From Pseudomonas veronii (GTDB taxonomy: Bacteria; Pseudomonadota; Gammaproteobacteria; Pseudomonadales; Pseudomonadaceae), in assembly GCF_001439695.1 (NCBI RefSeq), contig NZ_JYLL01000014.1, positions 62,001-126,000 of the forward strand: a stretch of 64,000 nt of DNA. Direction: 5' to 3'. Position numbers and translations under genes: made by a program. Positions 18,219 to 26,915 of the stretch are shown here, piece by piece; within the stretch, counting starts at the first letter, position 1, and the number at the start of each line of letters is the position of its first letter. Under the pieces are notes generated by a model. The model did not search any database. It saw only the letters and a program-made list of their open reading frames with translations, and had not been told where the DNA came from.

Positions 18219-18842
18219 CTACTGGCGCACGTTGTTGTCAGGCGGCCAGGTGCCGTTGTTCATCAGGCTGTCGAAGGTTTCGGTCATTTCCCGCGCCGGG
18301 TTCGGATAGTCGTGGCGCACCCACCACAACCACAGCCCCACCAGGGCACCGACGAAACAGCGCACGGCGGCCTCGCCACGCAGTTGATCGATTTGGTACA
18401 GGCCCTGTTTCCGGTAGTGTTCCCGGACCTGGATGATCAGGATATTTTCCAGGTGCGCGAGAATCACGTTCTGTCCCGGGCCGCTGAAGAACGCCGTTGT
18501 CAGTGCCGCATGACGTTCGGTGGCGCTGAACAGCCAGGCCGAAACATCCAGCAGGACACGGCGGTCGCCATCAACTTCGGTGACCTTGGTCGAGGGAACG
18601 CCAATGGCTTCGTACCCGGCGACGATCAGGTCCTCCTTGTCGCGAAAGTGCGCGTAGAAGGTGGAGCGCGCGACCCCTGTACTGTCCAGTAATTGCTGGA
18701 CCGTAATTCCTTCGTAGCCCTTTTCCAGCGCCAGGCGATACATGTGGTCCAGCAACAATTCCCGGGTGCGTTGGGAACGCAAGGCGTGGCGTTGACTGGC
18801 GTGATTTTTATCGGCTGTTTGCACGGAAGCTAGGTGAGACAT
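18219..18842 (-). CDS. TetR family transcriptional regulator
   Basis: A 207-residue TetR-type repressor: N-terminal helix-turn-helix with YEGITVQQLLDSTGVARSTFYAHFRDKEDL and a helical C-terminal ligand domain. It is divergent from the P450-like remnant and the GMC/ALDH genes, so the 18843-19081 gap is a natural control region. Its minus-strand leader carries AATAAAAA. The ligand is unknown; a diterpenoid or CoA-ester is a reasonable guess. Confidence 0.85.
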   Translation of the reverse strand: MSHLASVQTADKNHASQRHALRSQRTRELLLDHMYRLALEKGYEGITVQQLLDSTGVARSTFYAHFRDKEDLIVAGYEAIGVPSTKVTEVDGDRRVLLDVSAWLFSATERHAALTTAFFSGPGQNVILAHLENILIIQVREHYRKQGLYQIDQLRGEAAVRCFVGALVGLWLWWVRHDYPNPAREMTETFDSLMNNGTWPPDNNVRQ

Positions 18843-18860
18843 TCTTAACCTCGGCAGCGC

Positions 18861-18868
18861 TTTTTATT
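18861..18868 (-). promoter_or_regulatory. AANAANAA motif in the TetR gene leader
   Basis: The minus strand reads AATAAAAA about 19 bases before the TetR start codon. Confidence 0.4.
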
Positions 18869-18954
18869 GGTTTCATGACGGCGGGTACAAGAGCTTCCCG
18901 GCGGTGATCAGAACACAATGACAGAGGATTTTTTGCACCAGCAGGATTATTTTT

Positions 18955-18985
18955 AGAACATATTCGGCGAAAGTGTTAATTAATT
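18955..18985 (+). promoter_or_regulatory. Recurring promoter element, copy at the P450 remnant
   Basis: AGAACATATT lies ahead of GCGAAAGTGT at 18967-18976 and an AT-rich TTAATTAATT. The distance from ACATA to GTGT is 15 bases, exactly as in the copies at 52440, 59597 and 61437. It lies about 100 bases before the ATG of the P450-like remnant, so the regulated promoter has outlived the gene and may now drive the GMC and ALDH genes. Confidence 0.55.
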
Positions 18986-19074
18986 CCGTCTATGCCGTAC
19001 AGATTTGCGCTTCTGTTCGTTGTGGCTTTGCGTCTGCGGCCTTACCGTTTCTCCAGTCCGATAGAGACCTGGAG

Positions 19075-19082
19075 AACAATAA
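19075..19082 (+). promoter_or_regulatory. AANAANAA motif at the start of the P450-like remnant
   Basis: AACAATAA overlaps the remnant ATG, with GGAG just before it, so the translation-initiation region still looks functional. Confidence 0.5.
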
Positions 19083-19389
19083 TGAATAACGCTCCTGAAA
19101 CGCCTGCACCTGTTCCTGCGCACATTCCCAAGCACCTTGCCCGCGATTTCGATCTATGGGCAGAGCTCACCGCCCACGGCGAAAACGCCTATCAACCAAT
19201 CCGGCTGCGTAGGTCATGCCCGCTGCAACAACGTCGCGCCCGCGCTCTATCCACTCGATAACAACGGCTACATCGCCAGCAACGGCTTAAGTGTGCCGAT
19301 TGGGCAAGAGCGGCTGGCAACCCGCGGTGCCCGTGCCTGCCCGGAACGGGTCATCGAGGTTCGCGATACATCCGACGAACACCGGTGAG
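19082..19389 (+). pseudogene. Frameshifted N-terminal remnant of a probable cytochrome P450
   Basis: From ATG 19082 the protein starts with PAPVPAHIPKHLARDFDLW, which looks like the N terminus of CYP101/CYP226-era bacterial P450s (proline-rich start, then HIPxxLxRDFDLW). The frame stops at 19261. The +1-shifted frame continues with HARCNNVAPALYPLDNNGYI, similar to the NGGHW-type strand of P450s, and stops at 19388. After that the sequence runs straight into the GMC gene, and no I-helix or heme-cysteine region exists. Promoter and ribosome site are kept. The alternative is an unrelated small ORF; the P450 reading rests on a short similarity judged by eye. Confidence 0.45.
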
Positions 19390-19425
19390 TGCCGCCTTGG
19401 TAATGGAAGACTTTCAGCAACCCGC

Positions 19426-19442
19426 AAAAGAAGAACAACAAT
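19426..19442 (+). promoter_or_regulatory. Cluster of AANAANAA motifs at the GMC gene start
   Basis: AAAAGAAGAACAACAA runs into the ATG of the GMC gene and contains AAGAAGAA, AAGAACAA and AACAACAA. It is one of the densest sites in the window; there is no separate GGAG site here. Confidence 0.6.
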
Positions 19443-21060
19443 GAGCAAAACCTACGACTACATCATCATCGGTGCGGGGTCATCCGGCTGCGTCCTGGCC
19501 AATCGCTTGTCTGCCGACACGAACGTTTCGGTGCTGCTGATCGAGAGCGGACCGGATCACACCAGTCCGTTGATTGCCATGCCCCGTGGCATTGGCAAAC
19601 TGCTCAGCCCCGGCAATCCGCATGTGTGGAGCTACAAGGCTGCACGCGGTGAGGGTATGAGCGATGAGCAATGGCTCAAAGGCAAAACGATTGGCGGCTC
19701 CAGTTCGGTCAACGGCATGGTCTATGTACGGGGAGCACCCGCTGATTATGATCATTGGGAAGCGCAAGGCTGCGCGGGCTGGGGCTGGAAAGACATGGGC
19801 CGGCAGTTTGTCGCCCTCGAAGACCACCAGTTGGGCAAGAGCCAATGGCGCGGAGTCGGTGGCCCGCTCAAAGTCACGGTGCACCCATCGGGCCACGCCC
19901 TGTGCGATGCCGTCATCAGCGCGGCCGGTGAGCTGGGTGTGGCGCGCACTGAAGACACCAATCATATCGACTCGGTCACTCAGGGTGGCTTCGGCTATCA
20001 GCCGCAAACCACCTGGAAAGGCCAGCGATTCAGTGCCGCCAAGGCCTTTCTCGATCCGGTGCGCGCACGTCCGAATTTGACGTTAATGACCGGCACGGAT
20101 GTTCAACGCATCGAGTTCAGCAATCACCGTGCCTGTGCCGTGCAGGTCAACAACAGCGCCGGCAAGGAACGCTTCGAAGTGCGCCGCGAGGTGTTGTTGT
20201 GCGCCGGTGCCATTGAATCGCCGAAGCTGTTGCAACTGTCTGGCATCGGCCCGGCCGCACTGTTGAACTCGCTGGGTATCAGTGTGCTGCACGACGCCCC
20301 CGAGGTCGGGCGTAACCTGCGTGAGCACGTGTACATGGCCATGCAGTATCGGGTCACCCGTGGCAGCTTCAATCACTGCTTCCATGGGATTGGGTTACTC
20401 GGTGCAGTGGCCCAATACTTTTTGCGCAAGAAAGGACCGATGACCCACGCCGCTCACGAGGCCGGTGGTTTCATCAAGACGCGCCCGGAGCTGGATCGTC
20501 CGGACGCGCAAATCGGCGTCAGCCTCTATTCCATGGATGGCGACGGTAACAAGGTCGAAATCGACAAGGAGCCCGGCCTGACCATCGGTGGCTATTTCCT
20601 GCGTCCGCAGAGCCAGGGTGAGGTGCGCATTCAATCGGCGGACGCCACGGTTCCACCCCGGATCAACGCCAATTATTTGAGCGCCGAGATCGATCGCACT
20701 TCCGCAATTGCCTTGTTTCGCTGGTTCCGCCGTCTGGCTGCACAGCCGGTGCTCAAGCCATTCATTGTCGGCGAGCTGACACCGGGACCGGAGGTAGAAA
20801 GCGACGCGCAAATTCTTGCTGCGTTCCGCCGCTTCGGCCAGACCGCCTATCACGTTTCCGGGACCTGTCGCATGGGTGCCGACAGCGCGTCGGTGCTCGA
20901 TCCGCAACTGCGTGTGCGCGGCGTCGAGGGCCTGCGTGTGGTCGACACTTCGGTGATGCCGTGCCTGGTTTCCGGTAACACCAATGCCCCGGCCATGGCC
21001 ATTGCCATGCGCGCTGCAGAAATTATCACCGGCAAAGTCTCAGGAGATCCAACACCATGA
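19441..21060 (+). CDS. GMC family FAD-dependent oxidoreductase (choline-dehydrogenase-like)
   Basis: A 539-residue glucose-methanol-choline oxidoreductase. The FAD motif IIGAGSSGCVLANRLSAD is at residues 8-25, GMC signature 1 is GGSSSVNGMVYVRG, signature 2 is GAIESPKLLQLSGIGP, and the C-terminal catalytic region is YHVSGTCRMG with SGNTNAPAMAIAMRAAEII. It oxidises an alcohol to aldehyde or ketone with FAD. Its stop overlaps the ATG of an aldehyde dehydrogenase (ATGA), so the pair would take an alcohol to a carboxylic acid. In-frame sequence upstream of 19441 is the P450-like remnant region. The substrate may be a hydroxylated terpenoid; this is inference. Confidence 0.9.
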   Translation: MSKTYDYIIIGAGSSGCVLANRLSADTNVSVLLIESGPDHTSPLIAMPRGIGKLLSPGNPHVWSYKAARGEGMSDEQWLKGKTIGGSSSVNGMVYVRGAPADYDHWEAQGCAGWGWKDMGRQFVALEDHQLGKSQWRGVGGPLKVTVHPSGHALCDAVISAAGELGVARTEDTNHIDSVTQGGFGYQPQTTWKGQRFSAAKAFLDPVRARPNLTLMTGTDVQRIEFSNHRACAVQVNNSAGKERFEVRREVLLCAGAIESPKLLQLSGIGPAALLNSLGISVLHDAPEVGRNLREHVYMAMQYRVTRGSFNHCFHGIGLLGAVAQYFLRKKGPMTHAAHEAGGFIKTRPELDRPDAQIGVSLYSMDGDGNKVEIDKEPGLTIGGYFLRPQSQGEVRIQSADATVPPRINANYLSAEIDRTSAIALFRWFRRLAAQPVLKPFIVGELTPGPEVESDAQILAAFRRFGQTAYHVSGTCRMGADSASVLDPQLRVRGVEGLRVVDTSVMPCLVSGNTNAPAMAIAMRAAEIITGKVSGDPTP

Positions 21061-22547
21061 GTGTTCCCTTTACCCAGCTGGACAAGCTGTACATCGATGG
21101 CGCGTGGGTGGATGTTGACGGTCCGCGCGAAGCAGTGCTCAACCCGGCCACCGAAGCGGTCATCGGTCATGCACCGAATGGTGATCTGCAGAGCGCCGAC
21201 GCAGCCATCGCCGCCGCACGCAACGCCTTTGATAACGGCCCTTGGCCCTGGTTGAGCATGGCCGAACGGGCCGGGTACATGCGGCGGATGCACGCAGCTT
21301 TGGTGGCAAAAAGGGAGGAAATTGCCGCGCTGATTATCGCTGAGGTCGGCTGTTCCCAAGGCGTGACTTATGCCATGCAGGTGGACATGCCGCTGGGCCA
21401 TGTGCTGACCGCGATCGAGCAGTCTGTGCACAGCGACAGCTTGCAGATTCCGGTGCAGGCCAATCCCAATCCGTTCAACCCGGCAGGGCCGATGATTCTC
21501 GGCAGCGGCACGGTGGAGCGTGAGGCCATCGGCGTGGTGGCCGGCATCACCGGCTATAACTTTCCGTTTCTTCTTAACCTGGCCAAGGTGTTTCCGGCCT
21601 TGCTGGCCGGCAACACCCTGGTGCTCAAGCCTTCGCCATTTACCCCGTACTCGGCGCTGTTGTTCGGTCAGATCGCTGAAGAAATCGGCCTGCCCCAGGG
21701 CGTACTCAACATTGTCACCGGCGGTATTGAAGTGGGCGGCTTGTTGAGCAGCGACCCGCGGGTGGACATGGTCTCGTTCACCGGTTCGGAAACGGTCGGC
21801 ATGAGCATCATGAGTCAGGCGGCGCCGACCCTGAAGCGCGTGCATCTGGAACTGGGCGGCAAATCGGCGTTGATCGTGCGCGCCGATGCCGACATTCAGG
21901 CCACCGCGCTGGGAGCTGTCGCCGGGCTGGCGGTCAACGCGGGGCAGGGCTGTGCATTGCTCACCCGCTTCGTTGTGCATCACTCGGTACGCGAGCAATT
22001 CGTGCAGTGCGCCAAAGCCATTGCCGGGCAGTGGAAGGTCGGTGACCCGGCGGACCCGAGCGTGATGATGGGCCCGCTGATCCGCGAGTCGCAGCGCGCC
22101 AAGGTCGAGCATTTCATCGCCAGCGGCCGCGACGCCGGGGCCACGCTGGTCTGCGGTGGTAGACGACCTGCGCATCTGCGCCAGGGCTTCTTCAGCGACA
22201 TCACCCTGTTCGATGACGTAAGCAACGACATGCTCATCGCCCAGGAGGAAATCTTCGGGCCGGTGGGGGTGGTGATCGGTTTCGACAGTGATGACGAGGC
22301 GGTTGCCATTGCCAACGATTCGCGGTTTGGCCTCAACGCCGCTGTTTCCTCTGCAGATGCCGCCACCGCCTATGCCATGGCTCGACGAATTCGTGCCGGC
22401 AGTGTGTACCTCAATGGGGGTAGCGGCAGCTTGCCTTATGCGCCCATCGGCGGCTTCAAACGTTCAGGACTGGGCCGTGAGTTCGGGCCGAACTGGCTTA
22501 AAGAATTCACCCAGGAGAAATCCATCATCTACCCCATCGGCCGCTAG
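21057..22547 (+). CDS. Aldehyde dehydrogenase
   Basis: A 496-residue NAD(P)-dependent aldehyde dehydrogenase. The catalytic Glu is in LELGGKSA and the catalytic Cys in NAGQGCALLTR; AGITGYNFPFLLNLAKVFPALLAG and the C-terminal PIGGFKRSGLGREFG are family hallmarks. It overlaps the GMC gene by four bases and is followed by the second DUF1302 gene. The pair GMC/ALDH likely oxidises a hydroxymethyl group to a carboxylate. Confidence 0.92.
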   Translation: MSVPFTQLDKLYIDGAWVDVDGPREAVLNPATEAVIGHAPNGDLQSADAAIAAARNAFDNGPWPWLSMAERAGYMRRMHAALVAKREEIAALIIAEVGCSQGVTYAMQVDMPLGHVLTAIEQSVHSDSLQIPVQANPNPFNPAGPMILGSGTVEREAIGVVAGITGYNFPFLLNLAKVFPALLAGNTLVLKPSPFTPYSALLFGQIAEEIGLPQGVLNIVTGGIEVGGLLSSDPRVDMVSFTGSETVGMSIMSQAAPTLKRVHLELGGKSALIVRADADIQATALGAVAGLAVNAGQGCALLTRFVVHHSVREQFVQCAKAIAGQWKVGDPADPSVMMGPLIRESQRAKVEHFIASGRDAGATLVCGGRRPAHLRQGFFSDITLFDDVSNDMLIAQEEIFGPVGVVIGFDSDDEAVAIANDSRFGLNAAVSSADAATAYAMARRIRAGSVYLNGGSGSLPYAPIGGFKRSGLGREFGPNWLKEFTQEKSIIYPIGR

Positions 22548-22588
22548 CCATGACACCCCGCGAGCGGGGAGCAGACAAAACGACTGAC

Positions 22589-22599
22589 AATAAAAACAA
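22589..22599 (+). promoter_or_regulatory. AANAANAA motifs before DUF1302 gene 2
   Basis: AATAAAAACAA holds two overlapping matches immediately before the AAGGTGG ribosome site. Confidence 0.6.
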
Positions 22600-22611
22600 A
22601 AGGTGGTTTGC

Positions 22612-24279
22612 ATGAAAAAGATGAGCAAACAGGGACGCATGCGAGCCCAGCGGGCCATGGTACTGCTGGCGGTAGGGAAAATGGCGTTTGGTTACGGTGG
22701 AGCGGTGATGGCTGCGCCGATCGAACTGGCTAATCCAGACTTTCATCTGCGTTGGGATAACACCCTGCGCTACAACCTGGGGATGCGAACGGAGGGGCAA
22801 GACCGGCGCATCATGAACAACCCTAACTACGATGAATCGGACGGCAAGTTCGACAAGGGTGACATCGTCACCAACCGCATCGACTTGCTCACTGAACTCG
22901 ATTTTGCCTACCGTAAAGACTGGGGGGCACGCCTCAGCGCCGCCGGCTGGTACGACCAGGCGTACCACAATGACACGGTGCGCAGTCATGTTGCCGGGTA
23001 CCAGACCAGCTACGACAACGACCACTACAGCTCTGAAGTGAAGCGTTACGTCGAAGGCCCTTCAGGGGAAATCCTCGATGCCTTCGTCTGGAAAAACCTG
23101 CGCCTGGGCGATGCTTCGGTGAACGTCAAGATCGGCCGGCATACCAATTACTGGGGCGAGGGGCTACTGTTCGGTGCCCATGCGATTTCCTACTCGCAAG
23201 CGCCTCTGGATGGTGCCAAGGCAGTGACCAGTCCTGGCATTGAAACCAAGGAAGTGTTCTTGCCCATCGGGCAGATATCCGTCAAAGCTCAGGCCACCGA
23301 CAACCTGACACTGGCCGCTCAATATTTCTACGAATGGGACTACACGCGCATTCCGTACGGCGGCACCTACTTCGGCGCAGCGGACCCGTTCTTCGAAGGC
23401 CCGGACCGTTTGCCTGTAGCACCTGGTTTTTCCTTTAACCGGGAGAAGTCCAAATACGGTCGTGACTCCGCCAACTGGGGCGTAATGGCCAAATACGACG
23501 TCGAGGCGATTCAATCGACGGTGGGCGCTTACTACCGCCAGTTCGATGACTACCAACCCTGGTTGGCGCCAGAAGTTTCGGCCGCTACCGGCAGCTACCG
23601 CCTGGTGTACCCGCGCAGCGTCAAACTGGTCGGCCTGAGTCTTTCGACCGTGCTCGACACGGTGTCGATCGGCAGCGAGATCTCCTATCGCAAGGGCGGT
23701 GCGTTGAACGCGGTCGGCGTTGATCCTTCCGACAACGAAGGACCGCGTGGCGATACGTACCACTTCGTCGCCAACGCTGTGTATGGCGTGCCGCGTAACT
23801 TTATCGCCAACAACGCCACGCTGATCGGCGAGTTCGCCTACAGCCACCTGCGCAAAGTGACCGAGCACGAAGAGCTTTATCTGGGTGAAAACAACAATAA
23901 CTGCGTTGACCCCCGCGTCGGCACACCCGGTTCAGGGGACAAGCGCGACGGTTGTTCGACCCGGGATTACGCGGCCATCGCCGTCAATTACACACCGCAA
24001 TACCTGTCGGTACTCCCGTCCTGGGACATGACCGTACCGTTGACCGTCAATTATGGCCTGTCGGGCAACGCAGCCAGTGCCGGCGGTGGTAACGAAGGCG
24101 CGCTGACCTGGTCTGCCGGCGTGCAGATGACGTATGCCCAGCGTTATGAATTTGGTTTGCGTTATTCCGATACAGACGCTCAAACGAAGAACATTCCCGG
24201 GGACACCGTCGGGGGCAACGGCGCCGTGGGCGGAACCGACCGTGGCTGGCTGGCCTTCACCTTCAAAACCTCCATCTAA
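22612..24279 (+). CDS. DUF1302 family protein, copy 2 (predicted outer-membrane protein)
   Basis: A 555-residue exported protein with a signal region (MVLLAVGKMAFGYGGAVMAAP) and the family start LANPDFHLRWDNTLRYNLG. It is much closer to copy 3 (31098) than to copy 1: shared blocks include MRTEGQDRRIMN, YDESDGKFDKGDIVTNR and LPIGQISVKAQATDNL. It ends in LAFTFKTSI, a barrel-like terminal strand. ATG 22612 follows AAGGTGG by five bases; the in-frame GTG at 22603 is part of that site. It is paired with DUF1329 copy 2 after 27 bases. Confidence 0.8.
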   Translation: MKKMSKQGRMRAQRAMVLLAVGKMAFGYGGAVMAAPIELANPDFHLRWDNTLRYNLGMRTEGQDRRIMNNPNYDESDGKFDKGDIVTNRIDLLTELDFAYRKDWGARLSAAGWYDQAYHNDTVRSHVAGYQTSYDNDHYSSEVKRYVEGPSGEILDAFVWKNLRLGDASVNVKIGRHTNYWGEGLLFGAHAISYSQAPLDGAKAVTSPGIETKEVFLPIGQISVKAQATDNLTLAAQYFYEWDYTRIPYGGTYFGAADPFFEGPDRLPVAPGFSFNREKSKYGRDSANWGVMAKYDVEAIQSTVGAYYRQFDDYQPWLAPEVSAATGSYRLVYPRSVKLVGLSLSTVLDTVSIGSEISYRKGGALNAVGVDPSDNEGPRGDTYHFVANAVYGVPRNFIANNATLIGEFAYSHLRKVTEHEELYLGENNNNCVDPRVGTPGSGDKRDGCSTRDYAAIAVNYTPQYLSVLPSWDMTVPLTVNYGLSGNAASAGGGNEGALTWSAGVQMTYAQRYEFGLRYSDTDAQTKNIPGDTVGGNGAVGGTDRGWLAFTFKTSI

Positions 24280-24306
24280 AAAAGCCAAGAAGCGGAGTAT
24301 CTGTTT

Positions 24307-25668
24307 ATGAAAGGACAATTTGCATGGGCGGTGGCGCTGTTGAGCATCGCCACCGCCAGCCTGGCTGCGGCACCGGCCGACCAGGTTGCACAGATCGGAA
24401 AAACCCTGACGCCGTTCGGCGCAATTATCGCGGGCAATGCCGATGGCAGCATTCCTCCCTATACCGGCGGCCTGACGCAGAGCCCGCCAGGCTTCAAGCC
24501 CGACAGCGGCTTCTGGGCCGACCCCTTCGAGGATGAAAAACCGCTGCTGCGGATCAACTCGAAAAACATGGAGCAATACGCCGACCGCTTGAGCGGCGGG
24601 CAAAAAATGCTGCTGAGTAAATTTCCCGACTACTACCTGGATATTTACCCGACCCACCGGACCGCGGCGTACCCGCAAGCGTTGCTCGATGCCTCTGTGC
24701 GCAACGCCAGTAACTGCCGCACGACCAAGGACAACCTCGCAGTCGATCCGGCATGCCGAGGCGGGCTGCCGTTCCCGCTTCCGCAGAACGGCAATGAAGT
24801 CATCTGGAATCAACAACTGCGCTACAAGGGAACGGGTTACACCACCACGGCTTCGTCCAACAGTTGGGTAGTGGATTCTCAGGGTTCGGTGACCAAGACC
24901 GCCGAGTCCGCGACCATGGAGGAGGCGCCGTACTACCAGACTCAACAGACCGATCGCGATCCGCAGTTGTACTACCGCGCCTGGGCACTGGACAGTTATC
25001 CGGCCCGCAGCGCCGGGCAACTGATCATCCTCGCTGACTACCTCGACCCGCAAAGCCAGCCACGGCGTGCCTGGAGCTACACCCCAGGCATGCGCCGCAT
25101 CAAGTTGGCGCCGGAGTTCGCCTACGACACGCCGGTGCCCAACCAGGGCGGTGTGAACCTGTTCGACGAATTGCAGATGTTCTCCGGTAGCCAGGACCGT
25201 TTCGACTACAAACTGGTGGGCCGCAAGGAGATGTATATCCCGTACAACGCCTACAAGTTCTACTTCAGTTGCGGCCAGGAAGAACAGTTCAAGCCGCATC
25301 ATGCCAACCCGGCTTGCGAGCGCTGGGAACTGCACCGGGTGTGGGTGGTGGAAGCGACTCTGAAACCGGGCAAACGCCACGTCTACAGCAAGCGCACCTA
25401 CTACCTCGACGAAGACACGTTTGGTGCCGGCCTGTATGACGCCTGGGACCAGGGCGGGGTGCTGTATCGCGCGCTGTTCCAGAGTGGCGTGCAGCTGTAC
25501 GACAAAAACCTGCCGTACACGGTAAAAAACGTCAGCTATGACTTCAACAAAGGCATGTGGTCTTTGCTCAACGATGGCCTCAAGGGCGGATATCGGGTGC
25601 ACGACACGCCGTTATCGGAGCGTGACATGAAGCCTGAGTCGATTGTTTCTCAGGAGACCCAACGCTGA
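24307..25668 (+). CDS. DUF1329 family protein, copy 2 (exported)
   Basis: A 453-residue exported protein: signal peptide WAVALLSIATASLAAAPA, then IGKTLTPFGAIIAGNADGSI, CRGGLPFPLPQNGNEVIWNQ and QDRFDYKLVGRKEMYIPY. It is closely similar to copy 3 (32790). Three cysteine positions are kept between copies 1 and 2 but one (near YFSCGQEEQF) is Gly-Val in copy 3. It forms a unit with the DUF1302 gene before it and is closed by a strong terminator. Confidence 0.8.
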   Translation: MKGQFAWAVALLSIATASLAAAPADQVAQIGKTLTPFGAIIAGNADGSIPPYTGGLTQSPPGFKPDSGFWADPFEDEKPLLRINSKNMEQYADRLSGGQKMLLSKFPDYYLDIYPTHRTAAYPQALLDASVRNASNCRTTKDNLAVDPACRGGLPFPLPQNGNEVIWNQQLRYKGTGYTTTASSNSWVVDSQGSVTKTAESATMEEAPYYQTQQTDRDPQLYYRAWALDSYPARSAGQLIILADYLDPQSQPRRAWSYTPGMRRIKLAPEFAYDTPVPNQGGVNLFDELQMFSGSQDRFDYKLVGRKEMYIPYNAYKFYFSCGQEEQFKPHHANPACERWELHRVWVVEATLKPGKRHVYSKRTYYLDEDTFGAGLYDAWDQGGVLYRALFQSGVQLYDKNLPYTVKNVSYDFNKGMWSLLNDGLKGGYRVHDTPLSERDMKPESIVSQETQR

Positions 25669-25691
25669 TTTCATCGGTTGAACACGCATTT

Positions 25692-25717
25692 GCGGCCTGA
25701 GAGGGCCGCTTTTTTTT
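25692..25717 (+). terminator. Rho-independent terminator after DUF1302/DUF1329 pair 2
   Basis: Stem GCGGCC (25692-25697) and GGCCGC (25704-25709) with a short loop, then eight T. It isolates the pair from the amidohydrolase operon. Confidence 0.9.
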
Positions 25718-25759
25718 GTGCGGATTTTATAAAAGGTAGCCCTGCGACTCATATTTAAA

Positions 25760-25791
25760 TGAACACATATTAGAAATGTGTTTATATTATT
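25760..25791 (+). promoter_or_regulatory. Recurring promoter element before the amidohydrolase operon
   Basis: TGAACA (25760-25765) as -35, 17 bases, TATATT (25783-25788) as -10, with the conserved GTGT at 25778-25781. AACACAT and ATGTGTT form a perfect 7-bp inverted repeat around ATTAGAA, overlapping the spacer, which suggests a bound regulator. Confidence 0.6.
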
Positions 25792-25877
25792 GAGGGTGCA
25801 GTTATCCCTTAAATTGATCCGGATGCCCTGCGAGCGGGTCGTTCGGTCTGCTGGCTAATTACAACAAGGAGAACGCC

Positions 25878-26915
25878 ATGCTGATTGATGTCCACGCCCA
25901 CTTGCTGACTGAGGGCATGCTGAACCGTCACGAGTTCTGGGGGCCATTCATGAAAGTGCAGGGGCTGACCGTGGGGCATTTTTCCCTCGGCACCAAGCAA
26001 CCGGTCAAAGCCGCGACGGATGCCGAAGCGCAGGCCAATATCCTCGCGCGCATGAGCCACGCCAGCCGTCGCCAGCTGATGGCCGAGCGGGGTGTCGACA
26101 AACTGGTGATGTCCACGCCGTCTCATTGCTTTATGTATTGGGCGGGAGATTTCGCTAACGAATACGCGCGCATCTGCAATGACGAGTTGTCGGCATTTTG
26201 TCGGGCTGATCCCGACCACTTCGATTTCTGGTGCCACGCCAACCTCGCGGATCCGCTGAATGCGGCCAAGGAAATTGAACGCGCAGTGACTCAGTTGGGC
26301 GCCAAGGGTGTGTGCGTCGGCGGGGCCAACTTCAATGGCCTGGAGGCTCACGACGAACGCCTGTTCCCCGTCTGGGAAAAACTCACCCAGCTGGATGTAC
26401 CGATCATGGTGCATGGCTTCAATCAGTCGATTTACTGGGGCGAAAAACACACGGACGACAAGTTTGAAACCACCTCCATCGTCGGTGACTGCGTCGATGA
26501 AACACTGTTCTTCTGGTACCTGATCTGCGGTGGCGCGCTGGATGTTTTCCCGACCTTGAAAACCTACATCACCCATGCCGGTGGCATGGCGGTTTTCCAG
26601 TTGGGGCGCCTGAGCGAACTGAACCGGGCCATGGCACCGGACTCGCGCAATCAGCGTCCGTTGATGGATTACCTGCAGAACTTTTACTTCGACCTTGACG
26701 TTCATGCGCCGGGCTTGCGTCGTGGCGTTGCCGAGGTGGTGGGGGCGGAGCGCCTGTTGTACGGCACTAACTTTGGCGGGGCCTACGACCATGGCGATCT
26801 GACCGAAGGCATCGGCTTGTCCGCTGAAGAGCGCGAGCGGATTCGCAGCGGTAACGCGATCGAACTGCTCAAGCTGAAGGTGCCGGCCAACGCTGGTCGG
26901 GTGCTGACGCCGTGA
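25878..26915 (+). CDS. Amidohydrolase (ACMSD-like metal-dependent hydrolase/decarboxylase)
   Basis: A 345-residue TIM-barrel protein of the amidohydrolase 2 / ACMSD-like family. The metal-binding HAH is in LIDVHAHLL, further His ligands are in IMVHGFNQS and THAGGMA. The usual catalytic Asp of the FGTD/LGTD motif is Asn298 in LLYGTNFGG, an unusual replacement. Such enzymes decarboxylate or hydrolyse ring-cleavage products and other carboxylates. GGAG lies six bases before the ATG, and ACAACAA precedes it (7 of 8 for AANAANAA). It overlaps the following APH-like gene (GTGA). Confidence 0.75.
   Translation: MLIDVHAHLLTEGMLNRHEFWGPFMKVQGLTVGHFSLGTKQPVKAATDAEAQANILARMSHASRRQLMAERGVDKLVMSTPSHCFMYWAGDFANEYARICNDELSAFCRADPDHFDFWCHANLADPLNAAKEIERAVTQLGAKGVCVGGANFNGLEAHDERLFPVWEKLTQLDVPIMVHGFNQSIYWGEKHTDDKFETTSIVGDCVDETLFFWYLICGGALDVFPTLKTYITHAGGMAVFQLGRLSELNRAMAPDSRNQRPLMDYLQNFYFDLDVHAPGLRRGVAEVVGAERLLYGTNFGGAYDHGDLTEGIGLSAEERERIRSGNAIELLKLKVPANAGRVLTP

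Noticed and set aside
23932..25602. 556-codon open frame on the minus strand
   Set aside because: Antisense to DUF1302/DUF1329 pair 2; composition is that of a reading-frame shadow.
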